Shown here: positions 1 through 11,667 of the stretch, piece after piece | Layout: every line of letters starts with the position of its first letter | How positions within the stretch are numbered: the stretch's first letter is position 1 | Source: Homarus americanus | Taxonomy: Eukaryota > Arthropoda > Malacostraca > Decapoda > Nephropidae | Assembly: GCF_018991925.1 (NCBI RefSeq) | Contig: NW_024725489.1 | Location: 9,475,816-9,539,815 of the forward strand | Length of the DNA stretch: 64,000 nucleotides | Direction: 5' to 3' | The notes under the pieces: model-generated | The model's input: only the letters and a program-made list of their open reading frames with translations | Database searches by the model: none | What the model was told of the DNA's origin: nothing | Position numbers and translations under genes: made by a program

Positions 1-180
1 TTAGTTGGGTTGTTAAAGAATGAAGTCAGAAAGCAATGTTCACTATTTAATTGTAATGCACTAATGCAGCTGTACGTTAGATTTTCGATAAATTTCACGC
101 TAAAATTTACCTAGCAAAAGGTTGCAAAATATTGAAACTGAAATTATTTTCTGTTTATATACACTAAAATCTACCAAAAA
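1..180. other. AT-rich flank outside the palindrome
   Basis: No coding or repeat signal is seen here. Similarity to the other arm of the large inverted duplication begins at about 181, so this stretch is unique flanking sequence. Confidence 0.5.
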
Positions 181-374
181 AGTGATGGGCCATTAGTTTA
201 GCTGATCTTCCCTCCTATGACACACCCTAATGCAGTAGGCATATCCTGAGAATACTCTAGGTCAGCTATCTTGGGCTGGACCCACGAGCAGTCAAGTAAC
301 AGTTACACAGTTGGTAACGGTAGAGAAAATTAGTTCTCCCCATCACTGTGTTGCACTGTTACTAGAAATTGTTA

Positions 375-680
375 CACTACTGTACTGTACTGCAGTGTAC
401 TGTACTGTACCGTATGCTACTTTATTTTACTGTACTGTACTGTACCATAAACTATTGTACTGTATACTAATTTATTGTATTGTACTGTACTGTTCTGTAC
501 TGTACTGGACTGTACTGTACTGTACTGTACTGTACTGTACTGTACTGGACTGTACTGTAATGCACTGTACTGTACCGTATACTACTGTACTGTACTGTAC
601 TGTACTGTATTCTATCAAATACTACTGTAATATAATGTACTGTACTGTGCTGTACTGTACTGTACTGCAATGTACTGTAT
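375..680. repeat. (TACTG)n pentanucleotide array, left copy
   Basis: About 300 bases of TACTG/TGTAC units with scattered substitutions. The apparent reading frames on both strands (Tyr-Cys-Thr-Val-Leu type repeats) are by-products of the period. The inverted counterpart lies at 17996-18272. Confidence 0.95.
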
Positions 681-835
681 TTTTAGTAAATATAACTCGC
701 ATTATCACCTTTATTAGGTCCTAATAAGGTCATTCAGATATCTAGAGTTCTAGACGGTGCATCCCTCATAACGACTTTCCAAGAGTGAGGTGCTTCCCCG
801 CCTGAGTACTGTCACCCCGTCTTGTTCCCCGAGAT

Positions 836-1215
836 ATGCTAGATACTGTCAGTCGATTGAAAAGAAGGGCCACCAGACACTACGGCCTACACTACGGCCA
901 CCTCAGTTATTCAGGGAGATTAAAACGCTTGCATCTGCCTAGATTATACTTTAGAGGTGACTTAATTGATGTTTATAATCATCTCAGAGGGCACTACTCA
1001 GTCGATTGTCCATACCTGGAGCTGGTGGACGCCCGTCCCACTAGACGTCACAGCTCAAGATAAGAAAACAGTGAGGGCCAAATTTTTCGGAGTGACAATT
1101 TTCATCTTTTCGAACAACCTTTCAGAGAGTGCTTTGATGGCACAGATTGTGAGCTTTTTCAAGACCAGACTTGACCAACACTGGCACAGGTACAGATACA
1201 TTCTGGAGCCACTGC
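836..1215 (+). pseudogene. degenerate LINE reverse transcriptase C-terminal tail (palindrome copy 1)
   Basis: Pieces in two frames resemble the C-terminal end of CR1-group reverse transcriptases. First comes a segment like the usual 'VQRRAT' region, here SRLKRRATRHYG, followed by GDLIDVYNHLRG. After a frame change comes a segment ending SFFKTRLDQHWHRYRY, which matches the usual 'FK.RLD' end. Frame changes and the lack of any polymerase core show a relic. A matching copy lies inverted at 17500-17840, and a more diverged one lies at 53205-53400. It sits in arm sequence, so it is older than the duplication. Confidence 0.6.
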
Positions 1216-1228
1216 TTGCCCAGTTCTT

Positions 1229-1412
1229 CTCAACAGTGTGTAACAGAAGCAGTACATGCCCAGTACTTGCCTACAGTGTGTAACAGAGTGGCAGTACATG
1301 CTCAGTACTTGCCAACAGTATGTAATAGAGAGGCAATACATGCCCAGTACTTGCCTACAGTGTGTAACAGATTGGTAGTACTTGCCCAGGACTTGCCAAC
1401 AGTATGTAACAG
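1229..1412. repeat. 41-bp minisatellite, about 4.5 units
   Basis: Tandem units built on ACAGTGTGTAACAGAG followed by GCAGTACATGCCCAGTAC, with substitutions between units. The inverted arm carries the same repeat at about 17325-17465 with fewer units. Confidence 0.85.
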
Positions 1413-1455
1413 AAAAGTGACCAACCGCCCAAGCAGCAAAGGGGATAATAGCGCT

Positions 1456-2345
1456 ATGTGTGGTCTGGTGTCTGCGAGTTTGTTGGCCAAGCTGGAATGG
1501 GCCATGGAAGAATTGGAGAGGGCCAAGGAAGAAATAGAGAGGGCCACGTTGGAGAACCTGAAATTAAATGAAGAGATGGCGAGATTGTAGGGGGAGGCGG
1601 GACAGAGAAAGTCAGTGTCTGACGAAAATTCAAGAAAGCCAGTGTCTGACGAAAATTCAAGCGAGTGGAAGGTTGTAAGGAGAGGGAAGACCAAACTGGT
1701 GATGAAGAACACACCAAGGATACGTCAACAACGACATCAGCAGCTAAGTGTACCAACTCGTTCAGTCCCTTGATAGACGAGTTGGACGTTAGTACAGTTA
1801 GGGACAGGGCTGACAAGGAAGGTATAAAAACTTAAATTGTTGGTGACTCACAGGTAAGGTACTTGGACAGGGCCTTTTGTGGTAAAAACATAAATAGGAT
1901 GAGGGTGTGTTTGCCAGGAGCTGGGGTGGGGGATATAATTGACAGGATGGACAATATCTTGTCTGGTAATGGGAACAAACCCATTATGTGCCTCAGTGCA
2001 GGAGGCAATGATATTGGCCGGTGTAGGAGGGAGGAGCTTCTTGATAAGTTCATGGCAGCTATAGATCGTATTAGGACTAAGGGAGGGATCCCTATCATAT
2101 GCCGTGTCCTGCCTAGAAGGAGAGTTGGCAGTGAATGGTTGTCAAGGGCAGTTGGTGTCAACGACCGTCTTGACAGATATTGCAAGTCAATATCAGTCCC
2201 ATTCATTGACAACTGGGACAACTTCTACGGCAGAAGGGACCTTTATGCTAGGGATGGGGTGCACCTGTCTAGGGATGGAGTAGCAACCCTGGCTGGGGCT
2301 CTAGAGGGGGCAGTTCAAAAGATATCGAAGTCCATAAAATGCTAG
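1456..2345 (+). pseudogene. CR1 ORF1 relic: coiled coil plus SGNH esterase
   Basis: The N-terminal part from ATG 1456 is a heptad-rich helix (LEWAMEELERAKEEIERA) broken by a TAG at 1588-1590. The second part, in another frame, carries the SGNH hydrolase blocks: GDSQ near 1842, just after an in-frame TAA at 1833, then GGND near 2003 and DGVHLS near 2257. In intact relatives ORF1 is about 290 residues (compare 33639-34523). ORF1p of this group is thought to bind RNA or membranes, with an esterase activity of unsettled role. The stop of ORF1 overlaps the ATG of ORF2 at 2339. Confidence 0.8.
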
Positions 2346-5300
2346 GAGAACATATGAGCACGGGGGTGGAGGAGAATGCAGTGGGAGCGGTTAAACAAAG
2401 TGAAAGATTACAGGGAAATAGTGTTAGGAATGATGACAAAACTAAATTAGACAGGGAGTTTAAAACTAAACGCGGTAAGGGGAGGACTCAGAACACAACT
2501 AACTTAAATGTCTACTACGCGAACAGTAGAAGTATGAGAAACAAAATGGACGATATTAGGGCGTTGGTATGTACCGAAAAAATCGATATAATAGCATTCA
2601 CTGAAACATGGATAAACCTAGACTCACGTGAGTTACCGGTCGAATACCAAATTGCGGGTTACAAATTGTTCCATACTGACAGGCCGTCCAGGAAAGGAGG
2701 CGGAGTAGCAATCTATGTTAGGGATAATCTGAAGTGTGAAATAAATTAGGAAATGAAAACTGAGCGGAATACCTGAAACAATTTGGATAGAATTAATCGA
2801 CGGTAGGGAAAAATTAATCACAGGAGTAATATATAGACCTCCCAATCTTGATAGAGTCAATGAGCGACAAATTTGGGATGAAATGCACAGGGCTTCCATA
2901 CACAACAAAGTCTGTATAGTAGGCGACTTTAACCTTGGCCAAATAGATAGGACTGACCTTACAGGTAACTCAGAATCAGAGGATTTTCTCGAGACGATCC
3001 AGGACTGTTTTCTAAGTCAACATATACCCGAACCCATCCGGGGTAATAATATACTTGATTTAGTTCTGTCAAACAGAGAAAACCTCATTAGCAATGTCGA
3101 GGCAGGGAACGAACTTGCAAACAGCAATCACAAAGAAATTAGATTCCAGTTAGATTTTCAGGGCAGACGTAAGGAAAATTCCACTGAAGTACCAGATTTC
3201 AGAAGGGCAAACTTTGACAGTTTAAAGAGGTAGCTGAGAGAGGGGGTGTCGCACTTGGCTGTGAACCTGACAGACGACACCGACCTGATAACGAGATCTG
3301 AGATTGCCGAGTTCCACGACAATTTAAATAATGAGTTACTTAATGCACAAAGGCAGAACATACCATACAAAAAACTCAGATCAGACAACAATGACCCTAA
3401 GTGGATAAATAATTATTTAAAGAACATCATTGGCCAAAGGAAGGCTATAGGTAGAAGGATAAATCGTGGCGAAATTTACCTCCGGGATTATTATAGGGTA
3501 TTGGCGAGTAGGGTTAAAACCGAGATAAGGAAAGCCAAGAGGAATAATGAGGTAAGGATAGCAAGGGAGGCGAAGACAAACCCCAAAGGATTCTACCAAA
3601 TGTATCAAAGTAAAACACGAGAAAAGATTGGACCAATACAGTGAGATACCGGCGAGCTCACTGATAACGACAGAGATATGAGCAATAATTTGAATAAATA
3701 TTTTTCAACAGTTTTTACCACCGAAAATTTAAACATGATACCCGGGGCACCGACTCTATTCAGAGATAGTGAAGAAAACAAATTAAGCGAGATAGTATTG
3801 ACTAGTAACGATGTTAGTAAGCACATTGACAAACTAAAGCCTAATAAGTCACCTGGTCCCGATGAGATATTTGCCAGAGTATTAAAGGAATGTAAGGAAG
3901 AGCTTAGTATGCCCTTAGCAAAGTTGTTTAACATGTCCTTAAAAGCAGGTGTAGTACCAGAATCCTGGAGGATAGCAAATGTAATACCGATTTTCAAGAA
4001 GGGGGATAGATCACTATCCTCTAACTACCGCCCAATCAGTCTAACATCAATAGTAGGCAAATTACTGGAAGCAATCATTTCAAACTCTATTCGAAATTAC
4101 CTGGACAAGCACAGATTGATCAATGATTCCCAGCATGGCTTCATAAGCGGACGTTCATGTCTAACTAATCTATTAACATTCTTTTCATCAGTTTACGAAT
4201 TGGTGGACGATTGGCACAATTATGATGTGGTATATCTCGACTTTAGCAAAGCCTTCGACAGAGTCCCCCACGAAAGACTAAGTAGAAAGGTAGAAGCACT
4301 TGGCATCAAAGGTAATATCCATTAATGGATTAGGGCGTGTTTACAGGACAGGAAACAGCGAGTGAGCATTAATGGCACTAAGTCCCATTGGAGCAACGTC
4401 ACAAGTGGAGTTCCCCAAGGCTTAGTACTTGGACCATTATTATTTATTATATACATAAACGACATAGATATCTGCATAGACAGCAACATAAGCAAATTTG
4501 CTGATGACACTAAAATAGGACGTGTTATTAAATCTGACGAGGACTCCGCAAAACTACAGGAAGATCTAAACAAATTTTTCGAATGGTCTGAAAAATGGCA
4601 GATGAAATTCAACGTCGACAAATGTAAAGTACTCAGTATAGGAGAGGTAAACAGGGAAACCAGATAACTGATGAACAACGATGTCATAGAGAAATCCGAC
4701 TGCAAGAGAGATTTAGGAGTAATGATAAGTAGGAACCTTAAGCCAAGTAAACAATGTGTTTTTGCTCGTAACAAGGCTAATAAAGTACTTGGGTTCATAC
4801 AAAGGAGTATTATTATAAGACTAGCGAGGTCATCCTAAAACTGTATCTTGCTCTTGTGAGACCACACCTGGATTACGCATTCAGTTCTGGTCACCGTATT
4901 ACAGAATGGATATAGAATCCTTGGAAAGAATTCAGAGGAGAATGACAAGACTACTCTCTGGCATTAGGAACCTTGAGTATAGAGACAGGTTAAAGCATCT
5001 TAATTTGCACTCCCTTGAGAGACGTAGAGCGAGGGGCGACCTGATAGAGGTGTATAAGTGGAAGGCAGGGCTAAACAAAGGGACATTACGAAGGTACTCA
5101 AACTATCCAACCAGGAGCGAACTCGTAACAATGGTTTTAAATTAGACAAATTTAGATTTAGGCGTGAAATAGGTAAACACTGGTTTGGAAACAGTAGTGG
5201 ATGAATGGAACAAGTTACCAAATATCATCATTAACTCGAATACGCTGAATAGCTTCAAACATAGGTTGGATGCTTATATGAGCAATAGGGGTTGGGTGTA
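2339..5300 (+). pseudogene. CR1 ORF2 relic: AP-like endonuclease and reverse transcriptase
   Basis: Starts at ATG 2339, overlapping the ORF1 stop. The endonuclease signature includes NVYYANSRSMRNKMD, AFTETW and GVIYRPPN, then GDFN and the NSNHKEI block. The reverse transcriptase includes KSPGPDEI, SNYRPISLTS, QHGFISGRSCLTNLL, YLDFSKAFDRVPH, SGVPQGLVLGPLLF and the catalytic FADD box near 4498. Lesions are a frame change after 2747, in-frame stops near 3231, 3642, 4323 and 4665, and another frame change near 4810. The last part (4906-5145) is the usual C-terminal tail. Cannot encode a working enzyme. Confidence 0.85.
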
Positions 5301-5366
5301 AACGGGACTGCCCAGTATGGGCCAATAGGCCCTCTGCAGTTTCCTCCATTCTTATGTTCTCTCACC

Positions 5367-6350
5367 ATGAACGGTTACGAGTTTGATAACGTGGCGCGGA
5401 TACGTCCGGATACGCCGACCTGCCCCAAGAAATTAAACCTCCTAGTTCTCAAGAAGTTCTTTGAAACTAATGAGATCGTGGGGGTCACCAAGGTGGAACG
5501 ACTGAAGCTCCATGGTGACATCAAGATCACCTTCGCCGAGAAGGGTATGCCCGTACAGCTCGCGGAGATCCCAGACATCAACGGCATTCCATTTAAAATG
5601 ATTGCCTACAAGTGGGACAACCTGAAGCTGGGAGTAATCTCCCACGCCGAAATTGCCCACGTGGACCAAGCAGAGCTGAGTGAGCTCCTCAAGGGGCAAC
5701 TCCAAGTTGTGAAGAAGCTGTCCGACACCACTGCCCTCATCGGACACCATACAACCTTACCCAAGGAGGCTCAACTGGCGTGGGTAACTGTGCCAGTCAA
5801 GCCCTACTGCAGACCGAAACGCTGTTACAAATGCCAGCACTACGGACACACTGTCAACAAGTGTGAGGCGCAGGAGGACACCTGCTCCCTGTGCGGCAGC
5901 CCCGGACACCGCTACACGGTCTGCCCCAACACAGTAAAAAAATGCGCTGCCTGTGGCGGCCCACATTCCTCCGCCGATCGGACCTGCCCGAAATGGAAGG
6001 AGGAATGCAGGATAGCCAAGGCTCGACTCGACAAGAAACTGAGCTACAAAGAGGCCCTCCTTGCTGTACGCTCCCAAGACAAGAAAAAACCAGCAGAAAA
6101 GAAAAACCAAGAAAAGAAAACCCAAGAAAAGAAAACTCAAGAAAAGACACCCGCCACACAGAATCAAGAACACCACGAGGCCCGTGGAGCTGAAGCCCAC
6201 GTGGTCAACCTCACCGTCTCCGACTTCTTCCACACCTATGAGGACATAAGACACGAGGAAGACGAACAACAAGACCCAAACACGAATGAATGGACACTTC
6301 AAGAGAGCAAGAAGAGGAGGAGAGTTAGAAGAAAATCAACTTCAAGCTAA
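5367..6350 (+). CDS. gag-like ORF1 protein with three zinc knuckles (I/jockey-type LINE fragment)
   Basis: Open frame of 327 codons from ATG 5367, with no internal stop. Residues 1-150 are an uncharacterised ORF1 region. They are followed by three cysteine-rich knuckles: CYKCQHYGHTVNKC, CSLCGSPGHRYTVC and CAACGGPHSSADRTC. A lysine/glutamate/glutamine-rich tail repeats KKNQEKKTQEKKTQEK. This is the layout of a nucleic-acid-binding ORF1 protein of jockey/I-group LINEs, not of CR1. No ORF2 follows, so only the 5' portion survives. It sits between two CR1 3' ends (5362 and 6628), so it is an orphan fragment. It could also be read as a retroviral-type gag, but the spacing of the knuckles fits LINE ORF1 better. 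Confidence 0.7.
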   Translation: MNGYEFDNVARIRPDTPTCPKKLNLLVLKKFFETNEIVGVTKVERLKLHGDIKITFAEKGMPVQLAEIPDINGIPFKMIAYKWDNLKLGVISHAEIAHVDQAELSELLKGQLQVVKKLSDTTALIGHHTTLPKEAQLAWVTVPVKPYCRPKRCYKCQHYGHTVNKCEAQEDTCSLCGSPGHRYTVCPNTVKKCAACGGPHSSADRTCPKWKEECRIAKARLDKKLSYKEALLAVRSQDKKKPAEKKNQEKKTQEKKTQEKTPATQNQEHHEARGAEAHVVNLTVSDFFHTYEDIRHEEDEQQDPNTNEWTLQESKKRRRVRRKSTSS

Positions 6351-6627
6351 GAAGAATACCAAGACAGAAGACCAAGACATTTCCTCCAAACAAGAAAACA
6401 ACACACACAATCAAGCCGACCAAGCACTGAGAAACCATGGCCCAACCCAACACGCACCTGACGCTTGACCTGACGCTAACCTGACTCTGTCCTGCCGCCT
6501 CCTAGCCGCGTCCAGGCGAGTTGCTGCTGCCTCCAACTTAAACTCCCTCACGCAAGCGGTGTTTAGCCACTGCACCTATTCTCTCCTCCTAAAATTCACT
6601 TCAATCCTCCCTTTATCCTTCCCACAC

Positions 6628-6969
6628 GGTCATCCTAAAACTGTATCTTGCTCTTGTGAGACCACACCTGGATTCGCAGTTCAGTTCTGGTCACCGTATT
6701 ACAGAATGGATATAGAATCCTTGGAAAGAATTCAGAGGAGAATGACAAGACTAATCTGGCATTAGGAACCTTGAGTATAGAGACAGGTTAAAGCATCTTA
6801 ATTTGCACTCCCTTGAGAGACGTAGAGCGAGGGGCGACCTGATAGAGGTGTATAAGTGGAAGGCAGGGCTAAACAAAGGGGACATAGGTTGGATGCTCAT
6901 ATGAGCAATAGGGGTTGGGTGTAAACGGGACTGCCCAGTATGGGCCAATAGGCCCGCTGCAGGTTCTTA
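6628..6969 (+). mobile_element. second CR1-A-type 3' fragment, 5' truncated
   Basis: Near-identical to 4836-5362, beginning at the same CATCCTAAAACTGTATCTTG motif and ending with the same 3' segment (GGGTGTAAACGGGACTGCCC). It has an internal deletion of about 180 bases relative to that copy. Palindrome-arm sequence resumes at 6970. Confidence 0.85.
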
Positions 6970-7001
6970 TGTATATTAAAGAAAAGGTTTATAATGTTCA
7001 A

Positions 7002-7024
7002 TGTGTGTGTGTGTGTGTGTGTGT
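7002..7024. repeat. (TG)n microsatellite
   Basis: About 11 TG units in arm sequence. The other arm has a C-rich run at the equivalent place (17180). Confidence 0.9.
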
Positions 7025-7090
7025 TTTGTCCATATACTGTACATATACAGCTGAGTTATTTTTTTCCTAGACTAACTTGATAATGGCGAC

Positions 7091-7491
7091 GGATAGATAG
7101 GGTTTTGTCAGGGGAGGGTACCAATCCAGTAGTGTGTCTTAGTGTTGGAGGAAACTACATAGGAAAGGTAAGGAGTGAGGAACTTTTCAAGAGGTATAGG
7201 GAGGCGCTGGAGAAGATTAGAGATAGGGGAGGGATCCCCATAGTATGTGGTGTCTTGCCAAGAAGAGGGGTTGGTCGTGAATGGCTGTTCAGGGCAATTG
7301 CTATAAATTGCCTACTGGAAAAACATTGTGCAAACAATGGTTGGGCATTCATTGATAACTGGCAACGATTCTATGGCAACGACTACCTGTACAGTCGTGA
7401 CGGAATACACTTGTCTCGTGCGGGGGTAAAGACGTTGTCTGCATCCCTGGAGCGTGAAATTGTTACTCCAAAGGGGGGGTTTCGCCAGTAG
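7091..7491 (+). pseudogene. CR1 ORF1 C-terminal half: SGNH esterase fragment
   Basis: 5'-truncated ORF1. What remains holds the middle esterase block (SVGGNYIG, where the usual GGND has become GGNY) and the last block DGIHLS near 7399, then ends at a stop at 7489. The N-terminal coiled coil and the GDS block are missing. The GGND-to-GGNY change would remove a conserved oxyanion-hole or neighbouring residue, so even this part is probably not functional. Confidence 0.75.
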
Positions 7492-7589
7492 AGAGAGGTC
7501 GGGGTAAGTGGGAGTCAAAAAACAAGCTGATCCTGGGAAGTAAACTTGGTTACTCAGGACAAGGGGTAAAACAGGACCAGGGAAGGGTA

Positions 7590-10500
7590 GGTTTAAATGT
7601 ATACTATACAAACAGTAGGAGCGTTCGAAATAAAATAGACTTGCTGAGAGCGGTTGTATGTACCGAGAATGTAGACGTCATAGCAATCACCGAAACTTGG
7701 ATGAATCTGGCGAGCAAAATTTTTATCAGAGTACCACATAGAAGGGTACAACCTTTTTCACAAGGACAGGGAAGGTAGGAAGGGGGGAGGGGTCGCACTC
7801 TTCGTCAAGGATACATTAAAATGTTGTATTAATAATTCAATAAAGGGTGAAATAGGAACCGAGTCTGTATGGGTAGAAATCACGGAAGGAAGAGAAAAAC
7901 TAATTATGGGAGTGATTTACAGGCCCCCAAGTCTTGGGAAAGAAGCAGCTCAGCCCATATGGCAGGAAATGAGTAGGGCAGCAAAATATAATAACCTGTG
8001 CATTATGGGGGATTTCAACTTCAGAAATATTGACTGGGACAACATTGTAGGTGACTATGAATCTGAAGACTTCCTAGACGCAGTACAGGACAATTTTTTG
8101 AAACAATTAATTACAGAACCTACTAGAGGTGACAATATATTAGACCTAGTATTAACATATAAAGAAAATATTATCAGAGATATCACAGTAGGGGAAGAAC
8201 TAGGTAACAGTGATCACAGAGAAATCAGGTTCACCCTAAATTGGGAAACGAAAAACAATGACAATATGGTCAGAGTCCCAAACTTTCGGTTGGCGGATTA
8301 TCTGGGGTTAAGAAGGTACCTAGGTGAGGTCACCTGGGAACAGTCACGTCAGTCACCAGCAGGAAGGGGTGAGGTCATAGATGACACAACAATTGATCAA
8401 GACACAACAATTGATCATGACTATAATATATTCACTAGTATACTACATAAAGCACAAGAACAAAATATACCATACAGAAAAATTAGGTCAAATAAGAATG
8501 AGCCAAGGTGGATGACCAGAAAACTTAAACATGACATAGGAATAAAGAAAGGAATATATAAGAAATTAAAGGGAGGGGAGGATCAGCTCAGAAATAGGTA
8601 TAATGAACTATCTAGGAATGTTAAGAAAAATGTAAGGAAAGCAAAGAGAGACTATGAAATCAAAATAGCAAGAGAATCCAAGGCGAATCCCAAGGGATTT
8701 TTCCAGGTATATAAAACAAAGGTCAAGGATAAAGTTGGGCCTTTAAAGTCAGGGAGGGGAGAAGTGATAAATGGCATTGAAGAAATAAGCAAAGCATTGA
8801 ACAGCTACTTCTTATCAGTTTTCACAGAGGAAATTCGAGACGAAATTCCAGAGGTGGAACTGATATTTAAGGGAAAGGAAGAAGAGAAATTAAAGAATAT
8901 CACTATCAGAAAAGAGGATGTTCTTAAGAAGATAAATAAACTGAAGAAGACAAAATCCCTAGGGCCGGATGAAATTTTCCCTCGAGTCTTGAAAGAGTGT
9001 AGGGAACAGATTAGCGGACCCCTCGTAAACTTATTTACAAAATCATTAGACACCGGAGTTGTGCCAGACTTGTGGAAACAGGCAAATGTAATACCCATAT
9101 TCAAAAAGGGAGACAGAGCATCAGCGTCAAATTACCGGCTGATCAGTTTGACGTCAGTAGTGGGGAAATTTCTTGAGTCAATTATAGCAGATAACATCCG
9201 ATCGCATTTAGAGAAAAGCAAATTAATCTACTACTCTCAACATGGGTTTACAAAGGGAAAATCTTGTCTAACAAATCTGCTGACATTTTTTAGGAAAGTC
9301 TTCGAGGGAGAAGATAATGACGAAAATTACGATGTTATTTACTTAGACTTTAGCAAAGCACTTGACAGAGTACCGCATCAGAGGCTTCTGAGAAAAATTA
9401 AGGCTCATGGTATCGAGGGGAAAGTTTTAAATTGGATAAAATCATGGCTCACTGATAGAACATAGAGGGTCAGCGTAGATGGTGTTAAATCTGAGTGGGG
9501 TCGTGTAACCAGTGGGGTTCCCCAGGGGTCAGTACTAGGCCCACTCTTGTTCATAATCTACATAAACGATCTAGATACTGGGATCAGCAGTGACATAAGC
9601 AAGTTTGCGGATGACACCAAAATAGGGCGGCAGATTAATTCAGGGCAGGATGCAAATGCATTACAGGGGGATCTAAATCAGTGGTTCTCAACCTTGTTTG
9701 CCCCATGCACCCCTTTCACCATATGTCAGAATGTCATTCCCCCTCCTTTCCAAGATTGTCTGCCTCAAAAAGTGCATTCCATATAATATGCATGTAATAC
9801 TGAAAATCCTTTATTTTTTCCATATTAGTATTAGTTTCCTCCCCCCCCCCCCCTGAAAACCTGAGGGGGGAAATTCCCCCCTGGTTGAGAACCCCTGATC
9901 TAAAAAAACTGCAGGGGTGGTCTGAAAAATAGCAAATGAAATTCAACACCAGCACGTGCAGCGTACTTAATATTGGAAGAACAAATACTGTCAATGTATA
10001 CAGCTTTAACAACATCAACCTAGAGAAGTCGACTTGTGAAAGAGACCTAGGGGTACTTGTAAACCCGGACCTACGGCCTAGTAAACAGTGCGTTAATGTT
10101 CGAAATAAGGCAAACAAAGTATTGGGTTTTATATCTAGAAGTGTAAGTAATAAGAGTGCAGAGGTCTTATTGCAACTACATCTTGCGCTAGTTAAGCCGC
10201 ACCTCGATTATGCGGTTCAGTTCTGGTGCCCTTATTATAGAATGGATATCAATTCACTAGAGTCGGTGCAGCGAAGAATGACGAAAATGATTCCCTGACT
10301 TAGAAACCTTCCATATCAGGATAGGTTAAAGAAACTAAACTTGCATTCCCTAGAAAGACGAAGAGTGCGAGGAGATATGATAGAAGTATTCAAGTGGGTG
10401 AAAGGAGTCAATAAAGGTGATATAGATAAAGTTCTTATAATATCCGAGCAGGATAGGACTCGGAACAGCGGATTCAAGTTGGATAAGTTTAGGTTTAGGA

Positions 10501-10637
10501 GGGAGATAGGAAGGAACTGGTTTACAAATAGGGTGGTGGACGAGTGGAACAAGCTTAGCAACTTTGTAGTAAGTGGTGGAACGCTGGAAAGTTTCAAAGG
10601 GAGGCTGGATAGATTCATGGATGATAGAGAGTGGTAG
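7590..10637 (+). pseudogene. CR1 ORF2: endonuclease and reverse transcriptase, nearly continuous
   Basis: The endonuclease starts NVYYTNSRSVRNKID near 7597 and changes frame near 7720-7780. It is then open from 7906 to 9465, covering GVIYRPPS, GDFN, SDHREI and the reverse transcriptase blocks SNYRLISLTS, QHGFTKGKSCLTNLL, YLDFSKALDRVPH. After a TAG at 9463 the same frame continues through SGVPQGSVLGPLLF and FADD (near 9607). A MITE interrupts at 9679. The C-terminal part resumes at 9936, with one more stop at 10296. Frame arithmetic shows that the MITE plus its 8-bp duplication (227 bases) accounts for the frame change there. Confidence 0.85.
9679..9897 (+). mobile_element. hAT-type MITE, 219 bp
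   Basis: Termini are CAGTGGTTCTCAACC at the left and GGTTGAGAACCCCTG at the right, an inverted pair of the sort typical of hAT non-autonomous elements. The flanks are atctaaat (9671-9678) and atctaaaa (9898-9905), an 8-bp target duplication with one difference, as hAT elements make. The interior is short, non-coding and has a C/G-rich hairpin-like end. It sits inside the CR1-B ORF2. Confidence 0.85.
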
Positions 10638-11157
10638 TAACTCTCGACAGGAGCTGCCATGCACAGGCCAACCGGCCTATTGCAGACTCCTTATTTTCTT
10701 ATGTTCTTATGTTCTTATGTTTGGTGAGGTCTTGATTAAAGTGACCACCTACACTTATTGAGTACTACTTAGCCCCTAGTACATCTCTACACCCGCCCAC
10801 AGGAGCCACCACCTAACCCACATGCCCGACCTACACAATGCCCTAACACTACACCTAACCCACATTTAACAACGATATTCCATGTAACATGGTTCATAAC
10901 TCAGTAAAGAGTAAGTATTGTTTTAGTTGTATTGAAGAAAAAGTAGTTGGATGTTTTTGAAGCTAAGATGAAACCTTTCCCAACCATTGAGGACATAACT
11001 CAGGTGTACCAGCGTTTCTCTTAAGCCTCTGTGACACGTGGGGTAATGTCTCACACTGATAGCGGGGGCAGGGCCTCATCCACCCACTACACGCATTCCG
11101 GGTGTTTACAGCAGCAATAACGGGTCTCTTATGATAGCCACTTGCTACCTTAATGAT

Positions 11158-11353
<196 letters not shown>

Positions 11354-11667
11354 AATAAAAAGTGTACGAACACAACGATTATGTAGTGTGTTGGTATGAC
11401 CATAAAAAAATATGAAGATTAGGTTAGAATAAATTAAGTATTTAATAGTGGGAGGGCTAGCAACACTCCACATTAGTACACTATGATATTACTGTACTAC
11501 TGAGGGTGATGAATGTTGTAGCTAATACACCGGATGTCACACCGTCGCTTACAACACGTTACATCACATACTCTCACCAACAATGGGCTACATCCTTCCT
11601 TCATAAACATTTAGGTATAAAATTACAGCTGGGTAAACTTGTCAAAACTTTTTGCGGCATTTGGGGC

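Larger units (their letters stand above)
1452..5362 (+). mobile_element. CR1-like LINE, copy A (degenerate)
   Basis: Non-LTR retrotransposon with an esterase-type ORF1 (1456-2345) and an ORF2 with endonuclease and reverse transcriptase (2339-5300). The 3' end has the conserved pairing segment (GCCCAGTATGGGCCAATAGGCCCTC) and a TTCTTATGTTCT tail. The left junction is sharp. Arm sequence runs to ggggataatag at 1451, where the empty right arm continues with different sequence. Many stops and frame changes mean it is inactive. Confidence 0.85.
7091..10722 (+). mobile_element. CR1-like LINE, copy B (5' truncated, with nested MITE)
   Basis: Starts abruptly inside ORF1 at about 7091, after arm sequence ending GATAATGGCGA, and runs through ORF2. 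It ends with the group's 3' pairing segment (CAGGCCAACCGGCCTATTGCAG) followed by repeats of TTCTTATG at 10690-10715. Arm sequence resumes near 10722. It is younger or better preserved than copy A: a 519-codon stretch of ORF2 is still open. Confidence 0.85.

Noticed and set aside
311..724. Open frames through the TACTG array on both strands
   Set aside because: Produced by the 5-base period; the composition is only Tyr, Cys, Thr, Val and Leu, with no start context.
5757..6302. 181-codon minus-strand frame with membrane-like segments
   Set aside because: Antisense to the zinc-knuckle ORF1; hydrophobicity comes from complementing Lys/Glu codons.
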